Shown here in pieces: positions 35,431 to 42,752 of a stretch of 64,000 nucleotides of DNA (positions within the stretch are counted from its first letter, which is position 1; every line of letters begins with the position of its first letter). The stretch comes from Flavobacteriales bacterium. Lineage in GTDB: Bacteria > Bacteroidota > Bacteroidia > Flavobacteriales_F > PHOS-HE28. The notes beneath the pieces are model-generated. The model was not told the origin of the DNA. It saw only the letters and a program-made list of their open reading frames with translations, and did not search any database. Location of the stretch: positions 1 through 64,000 of the forward strand of contig JAEUSV010000014.1 of assembly GCA_016788485.1 (NCBI GenBank), in the 5' to 3' direction. A program made the position numbers and the translations under genes.

Positions 35431-38082
35431 TCACTCCACGGCCAACCGCACTGCGCCCAGTTCACCGATGCGCAGCACATAGAGCCCTGGGGCGAGGTCG
35501 CTTCGCGGCAGCTCCAGTACGGACGAACCATCCGAACGCATCGACCGCACCACACGTCCATGCGCATCCACCAGGGTGAGCGGTGTGCCGGCGGGCACGT
35601 GCTGCAGGAAGCGGACCTCGGTCGCTTCGCCGAAGGGGTTGGGCACCACGGTGGCGAGCGATGCCTCCTTGAGCTCCTGTTCGGGTTCCGAGGTGATGAT
35701 GAAGGATGCGGCCGGGCTCATGGATGTACAGCCATCTTCATCCGTGATCAGCACGGTGTAGTGACCGTTCTGTGTCGGTGTGTAATACGGCACAAACCCG
35801 TTGGTGCCGGGGATCGGTGTTCCGTTCAGGTACCACTGGTAGGTGTACATCGGACCGGAGGGTTCAAGGGTCGGATCAGCACCGAAGTATCCAGCATATT
35901 CGACGATCTGCGCCTGCCACGGGATGCTTGAACAATCGAACACAGTGTTGAGCACCGTGTTGGTCACAACGGCCGGGTTGAGATCGAAGTGGATGCCTGC
36001 GCTGTTCTCAATGCGGGTGCGGTGCGTCAGGTCGTTCTTCATGCGCGAGCGGAACCGCACGAACCCCTGGCTCGCCGGGCCGTTGGCGCCGCTGTCGGGG
36101 AGCATGATGCCATCGAAGCGGAACGCGGCCAGGCCGTAAGGGTTCACGGATACACCGGTGAGCGGGTGCGAAGCCCCCAGGATCTGTAGCGTGCCCCATT
36201 GGAGGTGTTGGCTCAGCAGGTCCTCGATCACCACGGTCTGCGCAGTGTCGTTCCCGGTGTTCTGGAAGCGGACGGTGTAGGTGAGCCAATCCGTGGTAGG
36301 TCCGATGAACCCATCCGGGCCATCGCCGAGGGGCTCCACCTGCTTGTCGTTGGGGTCGTAAGCACAGGTGATCACGTCGGTCACGGTGTCGGCGGCCAGC
36401 AGCACCAGGTTGCCCAGGCTGTCCACCGCGTGCACCTCGAGGATCAGGTGAACGGTGTCGCCCATGTTCATGAAGGAGGGTGCGTTGTAGATGGGCGAGA
36501 GCATCAGCGAGCCGAAGTGCGCCAGGGAGTCCACATGCCAATGGACCACGTTGCCCACCACGGAGTCGGCCGGAGGGACGGTGCTGCTGAGGGTGAGGAG
36601 GGTGTCGAAGGTGAAGGTGATGTGCAGCTCGGGCGTGGTGGTGCCGAGGTTCTGGACCGAAGCCCATGGCCCAACGGGGGCGTCTCCGGTACCATAGGCC
36701 CCGTCCTGGTCGTTGTCCACGAAGACCCTTCCCGTGGCCTGCAGGCTGAGGGTCGACGAGGTGCAGGTGAACGGCAGCGGGCCGATGTAGTTCGGGGCTG
36801 CGAGCATCGTTTGCAGATCACCGTATCCGCCGAGGCCTTGTGAGTCGATGAGGAGCGGCGTGCTGACGGTCGGCGTGTATGGAAGGAACGATGCGGTGAT
36901 GGCCGGAAAGCTGCAAGCGTTCAGCGATCCGTTCGCATCCGCAGCGATCAGTACCAGCTGCCCGAGCGTGTTCGTGCCGGTAAGCCGGATTCCGCCATCC
37001 GGCATGAGGACCAGTTTATCCAGCGCCAATGGATCGGTGCTGTCACCGTAGCGTTGGATCCACTGCAGGCTGCCTGAGCTGCTGAGCTGCATCAACCACG
37101 AGCACGGGTCGGCACCCGTGGTACGCCCGAGGATAAGCAGTTCGCCGGTGGGTCGTACCAGCAGGTCCTTGAACGAGCCTCCAGGCAGGTCCAGCTCCAA
37201 GCCCCAGTCGAGCGCGCCGTTCGTGGTGAGGGCGATCAGGGTGGTATCGCCCAGCGCGCAGGTGCCACCGGTGGCCCACCCTCCGACCCGTTCCGGAAGG
37301 AAGTCGCTCCAGGTATTGCTCCATTCCAGCGAGAGGGTGCTGGTCAGCTTCGTGATGGCGTGCGAAGGGGGGACGTTGTTATCCTGTGAGCTAAGCCGGA
37401 CCTTGCCATCAGGACCCCGCTCCACGTCGGTGATGCGCTCGTCGTAGTAGCCCGAAACCGGGTTGATCCCACGCAGCCGCAAATCAGCCAGGATCGTACA
37501 GCTCGTATCGGTGACAAGGAGGTCTTCCAGAGTGGCCTGCGTTCCCGAAAGGACCCCGAGCCACCCGGCGAGCAGCACCTGTGGGCCGGTATTGGGGACC
37601 AAGTGGTAACCTCCATGCTGGGAGGTGCCGCCCGGAACGGTTGCCCAGCGCACATTACCGGCGCCATCAATAGCGGCCACCAACGTTCTGTCGAAGACCG
37701 GCGGGAACCACATCGGGTCACAGTAACCGCCAGTACCGGCCACGATGATCAGGTCATTGTTCACCACGGAAGCACCGGCAAAGCTGTTCTGGCAAAGCAG
37801 GCCAGGCGATGTGCCCGCCGCAGGCAGGCCGGAAGCCTGGTATTCACGAGACCAGAGCAGGTTCCCGGCCGCGTCAAGCCGCATCAGGTATCCGCGGGTA
37901 TCATAGTTCGCGTTCACCACCCGCCTGCCCGTCAACACAAGGCTCCCATCAGGCATGGAGGAAGCACTGGTGATCACGGTGCCGGCGGGAAGGTCGTATG
38001 TGCGCTCATAGGTGACCTGCGCATCGCCTGAGGTCAGCAGGACCAAGGAGAGCGCGGTGAGCAGTGTGCGTAGGTGGTGCAT
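35431..38082 (-). CDS. Secreted T9SS type A protein with DUF7619-like domain
   Basis: The 883-residue protein has a signal peptide (residues 1-22, ending GDAQ). An N-terminal half of repeated beta-strand blades (GSLVLTGRR, GGIRLTGTN) resembles a beta-propeller. A conserved domain (about 530-720) contains CAYDPNDKQVEP and TYTVRFQNTGNDTAQTV, as in DUF7619-type domains of Bacteroidota surface proteins. An Ig-like stretch (YQWYLNGTPIPGTNGF) and a T9SS domain (TVVPNPFGEATEVRFLQ, last ~75 residues) complete it. Function is unknown. The ATG at 38082 opens the signal peptide. Confidence 0.8.
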   Translation of the reverse strand: MHHLRTLLTALSLVLLTSGDAQVTYERTYDLPAGTVITSASSMPDGSLVLTGRRVVNANYDTRGYLMRLDAAGNLLWSREYQASGLPAAGTSPGLLCQNSFAGASVVNNDLIIVAGTGGYCDPMWFPPVFDRTLVAAIDGAGNVRWATVPGGTSQHGGYHLVPNTGPQVLLAGWLGVLSGTQATLEDLLVTDTSCTILADLRLRGINPVSGYYDERITDVERGPDGKVRLSSQDNNVPPSHAITKLTSTLSLEWSNTWSDFLPERVGGWATGGTCALGDTTLIALTTNGALDWGLELDLPGGSFKDLLVRPTGELLILGRTTGADPCSWLMQLSSSGSLQWIQRYGDSTDPLALDKLVLMPDGGIRLTGTNTLGQLVLIAADANGSLNACSFPAITASFLPYTPTVSTPLLIDSQGLGGYGDLQTMLAAPNYIGPLPFTCTSSTLSLQATGRVFVDNDQDGAYGTGDAPVGPWASVQNLGTTTPELHITFTFDTLLTLSSTVPPADSVVGNVVHWHVDSLAHFGSLMLSPIYNAPSFMNMGDTVHLILEVHAVDSLGNLVLLAADTVTDVITCAYDPNDKQVEPLGDGPDGFIGPTTDWLTYTVRFQNTGNDTAQTVVIEDLLSQHLQWGTLQILGASHPLTGVSVNPYGLAAFRFDGIMLPDSGANGPASQGFVRFRSRMKNDLTHRTRIENSAGIHFDLNPAVVTNTVLNTVFDCSSIPWQAQIVEYAGYFGADPTLEPSGPMYTYQWYLNGTPIPGTNGFVPYYTPTQNGHYTVLITDEDGCTSMSPAASFIITSEPEQELKEASLATVVPNPFGEATEVRFLQHVPAGTPLTLVDAHGRVVRSMRSDGSSVLELPRSDLAPGLYVLRIGELGAVRLAVE

Positions 38083-38094
38083 GGTCCGGGGAGA

Positions 38095-38102
38095 TGAAGC
38101 TA
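38095..38102 (-). promoter_or_regulatory. TAnnTTTG-like promoter (TAGCTTCA)
   Basis: The same octamer as at 9190-9197, here ending 12 nt before the ATG at 38082. The surrounding gap 38083-38347 otherwise holds only the divergent ECF promoter at 38294-38320. Confidence 0.35.
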
Positions 38103-38293
38103 AGACGGAGCTTCTCATCCAACGTTGCCACCTCATGGCAGGTGCTCGGTGCGCGTGCTGCATGGCACGGTGGAAGTGCCACAGCGGACCTGCCTTACCG
38201 TGAACCCTTCCTTCGGCCTGGATCGTTCGTCGTGCAGGGAACGGCGGTGCACCGATCGTGTGTTCCGCGGATGGGTGAACCTTCGGCTATGGC

Positions 38294-38320
38294 TGTAACT
38301 TTCGCCTACACCCCTCCGTC
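38294..38320 (+). promoter_or_regulatory. ECF-type promoter P1 (TGTAAC-N17-CGTC) of the system 2 sigma gene
   Basis: TGTAAC at 38294-38299 and CGTC at 38317-38320 are 17 nt apart. The CGTC ends 27 nt before the sigma ATG. The same pair recurs at 40292-40318 and 40785-40810 before two other genes of the locus, which points to autoregulation by the sigma factor. Confidence 0.7.
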
Positions 38321-38347
38321 CCACGCACAGAGGCCTCCCTTCCTCTG

Positions 38348-38836
38348 ATGACGCTCAACGAGTACAACACGGCCGTGGACCTGCATGCCGATGGCATCTA
38401 TCGCTTCGCGCTGAAGCACCTGCGCGATACCGATGTGGCCAAGGACGTGGTGCAGGAGAGCTTCGCGCGCCTGTGGGTGAAGGTGGAGGAGGTGGAGGCG
38501 GCCAAGGCCAAGAGCTACCTCTTCACCACGGCGCACCACATCATGGTCGACGAGGTGCGCAAGGGCGGCCGCAGCACGCGCATGGAGGAGCACCACGAGG
38601 ACCTGCAGTACACCTCACAAGGCGGACAACCGGACCTGAAGGAGATCCTGGACGCGGCGCTGGCCACCCTGCCGGAGGTGCAGCGCAGTGTGGTGCTGTT
38701 GCGCGACCTGGAAGGGTACACGTACGAGGAGATCGCCGAGCTCACGGGGTTGAACCTCACCCAGGTGAAGGTGTACATCTACCGTGGGCGCACGGCGTTG
38801 AAGGACTACATCGGCAAGCTCGACGTGGTGGTATGA
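38348..38836 (+). CDS. ECF-type RNA polymerase sigma factor (system 2)
   Basis: The 162-residue protein has sigma region 2 (RFALKHLRDTDVAKDVVQ, ESFARLWVKV, about 18-45) and region 4 with a helix-turn-helix (LPEVQRSVVLLRDLEGY, TYEEIAELTGLNLTQVKVYI, about 105-150). A copy of the TGTAAC-N17-CGTC promoter precedes it, so it probably activates its own operon. Its stop overlaps the start of the anti-sigma-like gene by 4 nt (ATGA). It is not closely similar to the ECF factor at 30438. Confidence 0.93.
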   Translation: MTLNEYNTAVDLHADGIYRFALKHLRDTDVAKDVVQESFARLWVKVEEVEAAKAKSYLFTTAHHIMVDEVRKGGRSTRMEEHHEDLQYTSQGGQPDLKEILDAALATLPEVQRSVVLLRDLEGYTYEEIAELTGLNLTQVKVYIYRGRTALKDYIGKLDVVV

Positions 38837-40191
38837 ACATCGATCGCGACAACTACGAGGCCTGGCTGCTGGACCGCCTGGAAGGGCGGCTCACCGCGGC
38901 GCAGGAGCGTGCGCTCGATGCCTTCCTCGCGGCCCATCCCGACCTGCAGGAACAAGCCGGGACCACGGACCTGCCGCGCATCAACGCCGATCCCGAGCCC
39001 TTCGGCATGGCCGCTGCGCTCAAGCGCACTGTTCCGCCCACGGGCCCGGTGACCGATGCCACGATCGTGGACCACCTGATCGCCCGTGCCGAGGGCGACC
39101 TGGACCCGCAGCAGTTGAAGGCGCTGGAGCGCTACCTGTACGAGCACCCCGAGCAGGAGCGCGCCGCGCGCCTTGTGGCCGTGAGCCGTGTGCCCAGGAG
39201 CGAAGAGGCCCTGTCCGGCCGTGAGCGGTTGCAGAAGCACTTCCCTCCGGTCGGTGACCCCGACCGCGCCCGTATCACCGACTTCCTCATCGCCGCCCAC
39301 GAGGGCGACCTGGACGCCGCGCGCACCGAGAAGCTCCGCAGGCTCGTGGCCTCCGATGCCGGCCTGCAGCGCGAGGAGCGTCTGGTGGCCGCTGCTACGG
39401 TGCGGCCTGCCGCCGACTCCTTCCCCATGAAGGAGCGCTTGAAGAAACGCGAAGGCCGGGTGGTGCCGCTGTGGTCGTTCGGCGGCGGAGCGGTGCGCTG
39501 GGCCGCTGCCGCGAGCGTGCTGCTGCTGCTGGGCCTGGCCTGGTGGCTGCTCCGCGAGGGCCCTTCCGCCGGTGGCGAGTTCGCGCGGAAGCAGCCGGTG
39601 ACCACGCCGGTATCGCCGGCCCCGCAGCAGCCTGTGCCTGCCCAACGGCCCGATGACCAAGGGTCCGCGGCCCCGGCGCTCGAAGCGCCCGTGCAACAAG
39701 GTCCCGAAGCGCACAAGGTGGAGCGCCAGCAACGCATGCCCGCTCCGCAACGCAAAGCCCCTGGCTCGCGCTCCGCAGCTCCCGGCGAGAACGCCGCCCC
39801 GGTTCCCAATGAGGAGCCCCTTCTGGTGCAGGAGCCGGCGCCGCAACAGGAGCAGCCGCAACGACAAGTGCCTGTGGTCGTGCCTGATGTGCCGGAGGCA
39901 GGTGGCCAGGCTTTGGCCGCGGTGCCCACCAAGCAGACCCCCATGGGTCAGGCGAACGATGCGCACACCGTACGCGAGCTGCTCACCGCCGGCGTGCGTG
40001 AACGCGTGCTCGACGCGCCCGCCGATGTGCGCCCGCTCGATCGGAGCGATGCCGTGGCCCTTGCCGACCGCGGGCTCAAGGGCATCACCGGCGGCAATGG
40101 TGGCGTGCAAGTGGAGCGCACCGCCAAGCGCGACCGGTTCAAGGTGCGCCTGGGCGATGGCCTCGCCTTCAGCGGCAGCATCGGTCGTTGA
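38833..40191 (+). CDS. Membrane anti-sigma-like protein with three tandem N-terminal modules
   Basis: The 452-residue protein has three related modules at about residues 7-68, 75-138 and 145-205. Each starts with a hydrophobic-acidic motif: YEAWLLDRLEGRL, IVDHLIARAEGDLD and ITDFLIAAHEGDLD. This is the pattern of a cytoplasmic anti-sigma helix bundle lacking the zinc-binding HxxxCxxC. A transmembrane helix (about 221-240, AAAASVLLLLGLAWWLL) follows. The remainder is a Pro/Gln/Ala-rich periplasmic part of some 210 residues with a small basic C-terminal region. Its ATG overlaps the sigma stop. Anti-sigma activity is inferred from position and topology. Confidence 0.75.
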   Translation: MNIDRDNYEAWLLDRLEGRLTAAQERALDAFLAAHPDLQEQAGTTDLPRINADPEPFGMAAALKRTVPPTGPVTDATIVDHLIARAEGDLDPQQLKALERYLYEHPEQERAARLVAVSRVPRSEEALSGRERLQKHFPPVGDPDRARITDFLIAAHEGDLDAARTEKLRRLVASDAGLQREERLVAAATVRPAADSFPMKERLKKREGRVVPLWSFGGGAVRWAAAASVLLLLGLAWWLLREGPSAGGEFARKQPVTTPVSPAPQQPVPAQRPDDQGSAAPALEAPVQQGPEAHKVERQQRMPAPQRKAPGSRSAAPGENAAPVPNEEPLLVQEPAPQQEQPQRQVPVVVPDVPEAGGQALAAVPTKQTPMGQANDAHTVRELLTAGVRERVLDAPADVRPLDRSDAVALADRGLKGITGGNGGVQVERTAKRDRFKVRLGDGLAFSGSIGR

Positions 40192-40291
40192 TCATCCACC
40201 CTTTTCATGCTGGTCCGATGTCCTGCGCAGGGCGCGTGTTCCGCCGCTCGTCCGCACCCCTTGACCGCTCATCACGAACGGCCCTGTCGGC

Positions 40292-40318
40292 TGTAACTGC
40301 GGGGTGCACAACGCCGTC
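40292..40318 (+). promoter_or_regulatory. ECF-type promoter P2 (TGTAAC-N17-CGTC) of the TonB-C gene
   Basis: TGTAAC at 40292-40297 and CGTC at 40315-40318, spacing 17 nt, identical to P1. The CGTC ends 29 nt before the ATG at 40348. An ATG at 40321 would lie at the transcription start and is therefore excluded. Confidence 0.7.
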
Positions 40319-40347
40319 CTATGCCCACAGACCAACACCGAATCGCC

Positions 40348-40716
40348 ATGACAACGCTGATCGCCCGTACCGCTCTGCTCTTCGCCACCGTGCTCACCCT
40401 GGGTGCCGCACAGGCCGCCGAGCCGCTGAAGATGAAGGCCCGCACCAAGACCACGATGGAGCGCGCCCTGGACCGCCAGCTCAACAAGCACCTGGCCTAC
40501 CCCGTGCTCGCCAAGGAAGGCATGACCGGTGAGGTCACCGTGAGCTTCGTGGTGAACGCCGAGGGCCGCATCGAGGTGCTCGAGGCCACCGGCACCAACG
40601 CCGCCCTGCGCGACTACGTGCTGCGCAAGCTCACCAAGGTCGACATCGGCAGCAACCCCGAAGGCCTCTGGAAGACCTCGCACATCCGCTTCGTGTTCCG
40701 CCCGGAGGAGGCCTAG
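40348..40716 (+). CDS. Periplasmic TonB-C-domain-like protein
   Basis: The 122-residue protein has a cleavable signal peptide (about residues 1-23, ending AQA). It is followed by a TonB C-terminal-like fold: YPVLAKEGMTGEVTVSFVV, GRIEVLEATGTN, LRDYVLRKL and a final IRFVFRP strand. True TonB proteins have an N-terminal membrane anchor and a Pro-rich spacer; both are missing, so this is a free periplasmic relative. It is preceded by an ECF promoter (P2) and followed by a terminator. Confidence 0.75.
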   Translation: MTTLIARTALLFATVLTLGAAQAAEPLKMKARTKTTMERALDRQLNKHLAYPVLAKEGMTGEVTVSFVVNAEGRIEVLEATGTNAALRDYVLRKLTKVDIGSNPEGLWKTSHIRFVFRPEEA

Positions 40717-40742
40717 TTCCAGGCCCTGCCTGCAAGCGGAAG

Positions 40743-40774
40743 AGCCCCGGTCGCCCCGGGGCTTTCTGCTTTTC
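40743..40774 (+). terminator. Rho-independent terminator after the TonB-C gene
   Basis: An 8-bp stem, AGCCCCGG / CCGGGGCT with a 5-nt loop, is followed by a T-rich stretch (TTTCTGCTTTT). It separates the TonB-C gene from the P3 promoter. Confidence 0.75.
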
Positions 40775-40784
40775 CTGGGGTGCC

Positions 40785-40810
40785 TGTAACAAAGCCGCCA
40801 CCACCCCGTC
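40785..40810 (+). promoter_or_regulatory. ECF-type promoter P3 (TGTAAC-N16-CGTC) of the outer-membrane barrel gene
   Basis: TGTAAC at 40785-40790 and CGTC at 40807-40810, spacing 16 nt. The CGTC ends 24 nt before the ATG at 40835. This is the third member of the set. Confidence 0.65.
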
Positions 40811-40834
40811 CCATGAATGAACACCCCCGAAGTC

Positions 40835-41824
40835 ATGAAGAGCTTGAGCCTCCTTTTCGCCCTGGCCACGATGCAGGCCGTGGCCCAGACGGACACCCTG
40901 CGCACCGATACCGCGCAAGCGGGAGGCGAGCAGCGCCACAGCCTCTACCTGGGCTATTCCCCCGGGCAGGGTGCCGGTGTGCGTGTGGACGATGGCGATC
41001 CGAAGACCGAGCAGGACACCATCCGCATCGAGCTGAAGCGCAAGCTCCTCACCATCCTGGTGACCCCGAAGGACTCGATGCTCGTGGGGGATACGCTGCA
41101 GGAGCACATCGACGCCCTGGAGCGCGAGCGGCGCAACAAGTTCACCTACTGGTCGGGCCTCGACATCGGCCTGAACAACTGGGTGGGTGCCGATGGCAGC
41201 GGCGACCTGGGCCCCGACGCCGACTTCATGCAGCTGGACGCGGCACGCTCGCGCTTCTTCGCCATCAATTTCATGGAGCAGAAGATCGAGTTCGGCAGCC
41301 ACCGTGCCGGCCTGCTTACGGGCCTGGGCCTGGAGTGGACCAGCTACCACCTGCAGAACAATGTGCTGCTCGCCTACAACGCCGATTCGGTCTATGGCCT
41401 GGAGGTGGATAAGCCGCAATACAGCAAGAACAAGCTGCGCCAGACCGGCATCCGGCTGCCCCTGCTGTTCGAGTTCAACACCAAGCGCGCCCCGCTGCCC
41501 ACCACGGCTGCCGAGGTGCGGGCCCTGGAGAAGGCCGGAGGCTACAGCCGCAAGGGCAATTTCCACTTCGCGGTGGGCGTGGTGGGCACCTGGTACTTCG
41601 ACACCATGTACAAGGTGAAGTACACCGAGTACGGCGACAAGCAGAAGGACCGGTCGGGCGGTGAATACCACCTGCTTCCCTACCGGGCCGCGGCCACGGT
41701 GCGCATGGGCTGGGGCGGCTGGAACTTCTTCGGTGAGTACGCGCTCACGCCGCTCTTCTCCGACGGCAAGGGCCCTGAGCTCACCCCTTTCAACGTGGGC
41801 CTCACGCTGGTCGGCTTCAACTGA
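40835..41824 (+). CDS. Outer-membrane beta-barrel protein, probable ECF target
   Basis: The 329-residue protein has a signal peptide (residues 1-18, ending AVAQ), a short region of acidic and polar residues, a possible coiled or helical part (about 90-105, LQEHIDALERERRNK) and a C-terminal half rich in alternating beta-strands (YWSGLDIGLNNWVG, GLLTGLGLEWTSYHLQ, ending VGLTLVGFN). This resembles Bacteroidota outer-membrane barrel proteins. The ATG at 40835 is chosen because the promoter P3 leaves no room for the in-frame ATG at 40817. No function can be assigned. Confidence 0.75.
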   Translation: MKSLSLLFALATMQAVAQTDTLRTDTAQAGGEQRHSLYLGYSPGQGAGVRVDDGDPKTEQDTIRIELKRKLLTILVTPKDSMLVGDTLQEHIDALERERRNKFTYWSGLDIGLNNWVGADGSGDLGPDADFMQLDAARSRFFAINFMEQKIEFGSHRAGLLTGLGLEWTSYHLQNNVLLAYNADSVYGLEVDKPQYSKNKLRQTGIRLPLLFEFNTKRAPLPTTAAEVRALEKAGGYSRKGNFHFAVGVVGTWYFDTMYKVKYTEYGDKQKDRSGGEYHLLPYRAAATVRMGWGGWNFFGEYALTPLFSDGKGPELTPFNVGLTLVGFN

Positions 41825-41879
41825 GCGGAGGGCCGGGACCTCCCGCGCAACAAGGGAACTGCTCCGTTGACCGATCCGG

Positions 41880-41903
41880 AAGGGCCGCCCCAGGGCGGCC
41901 CTT
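41880..41903 (+). terminator. Hairpin terminator after the outer-membrane barrel gene
   Basis: A perfect 10-bp stem, AAGGGCCGCC / GGCGGCCCTT, with a 4-nt loop lies 56 nt after the stop. The T tract is weak, so it may be a pause or stability hairpin. Confidence 0.55.
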
Positions 41904-41931
41904 CCCCGTTCCCGGTTCCCGCCGGGAGGCC

Positions 41932-41939
41932 TATTTTCG
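41932..41939 (+). promoter_or_regulatory. TAnnTTTG-class promoter (TATTTTCG) for yebC
   Basis: The element lies 56 nt before the yebC ATG and downstream of the terminator hairpin. Confidence 0.4.
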
Positions 41940-41995
41940 CGGTCCCGTAACAGACCGCACCTCCCAAACGCCTACGCCGGGCTACGGCGCTTACC

Positions 41996-42748
41996 ATGGG
42001 CCGCATCTTCGAGAAACGCAAGCACAAGATCTTCGCCCGTAACGCGAAGCTCAGCAAGCTCTTCACCCGCATCGGCAAGGAGATCGCCATGGCCGTGAAG
42101 GCCGGCGGCCCGAGCCCCGAGGCCAACACGCGCCTGCGCATGGCGATCCTCAACGCCCGTGGGGTGAACATGCCCAAGGACAACATCGAGCGCGCCATCA
42201 AGAAGGCCGCCGGCGGGGGCGAGGCCGATTACCAGGAGGTGACCTATGAGGGCTACGCCACGGGCGGTGTGGCCGTGTTCGTGGACGCCAGCACCAACAA
42301 CGTGAACCGCACCGTGGGCAACGTGCGCAGCTACTTCAGCAAGTGCGAGAGCAACCTCGGCACCAACGGCTCCCTGGCGCACATCTTCGAGCGCAAGGGC
42401 GAGTTCGTGATCGAGAACGCCGCGCTCAAGGGCCGCGATGCCGATGAGTTCGAGATGGAGCTGATCGATGCCGGGGCCGACGATGTGGTGCGCGACGACG
42501 AGGGCTTCACCGTGTACGTTCCCTTCCAGGGCTTCGGCGCCATGGCCCAGAAGCTCGAGCAGCTCGGTGTGGAGGCGAAGAGCTCGGAGCTCAAGCGCTT
42601 CCCGCTGGTCACCGTGCCGGCGGACATCACCACCGCCCGCAACGTGATGCGCCTGGTGGACATGCTGGAGGAGGACGACGACGTGAACGCCGTCTACCAC
42701 AACATGGACCTCACCGAGGAGGTGGAGGCCGAGCTGGCCAAGGGCTGA
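41996..42748 (+). CDS. yebC: YebC/PmpR-family transcriptional regulator (TACO1-like)
   Basis: The 250-residue protein belongs to the YebC/TACO1 family, proposed to affect transcription or ribosome function. The conserved parts are MGRIFEKRKHKIFARNAKLS, then AVKAGGPSPEANTRLRMA, MPKDNIERAIKKA and YEGYATGGVAVFVDA, followed by the domain with FERKGEFVIE. The usual N-terminal 'GHSKW' element is replaced by GRIFEKRKHK, as in related Bacteroidota proteins. It is monocistronic, and its stop codon is 4 nt from the convergent histidine kinase. Confidence 0.9.
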   Translation: MGRIFEKRKHKIFARNAKLSKLFTRIGKEIAMAVKAGGPSPEANTRLRMAILNARGVNMPKDNIERAIKKAAGGGEADYQEVTYEGYATGGVAVFVDASTNNVNRTVGNVRSYFSKCESNLGTNGSLAHIFERKGEFVIENAALKGRDADEFEMELIDAGADDVVRDDEGFTVYVPFQGFGAMAQKLEQLGVEAKSSELKRFPLVTVPADITTARNVMRLVDMLEEDDDVNAVYHNMDLTEEVEAELAKG

Positions 42749-42752
42749 GGCC

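Noticed and set aside
38296-38303. TAACTTTC before the system 2 sigma gene as a housekeeping TAnnTTTG promoter
   Set aside because: It overlaps the TGTAAC element that recurs with fixed spacing to CGTC at two more genes, so the ECF promoter is the better explanation.
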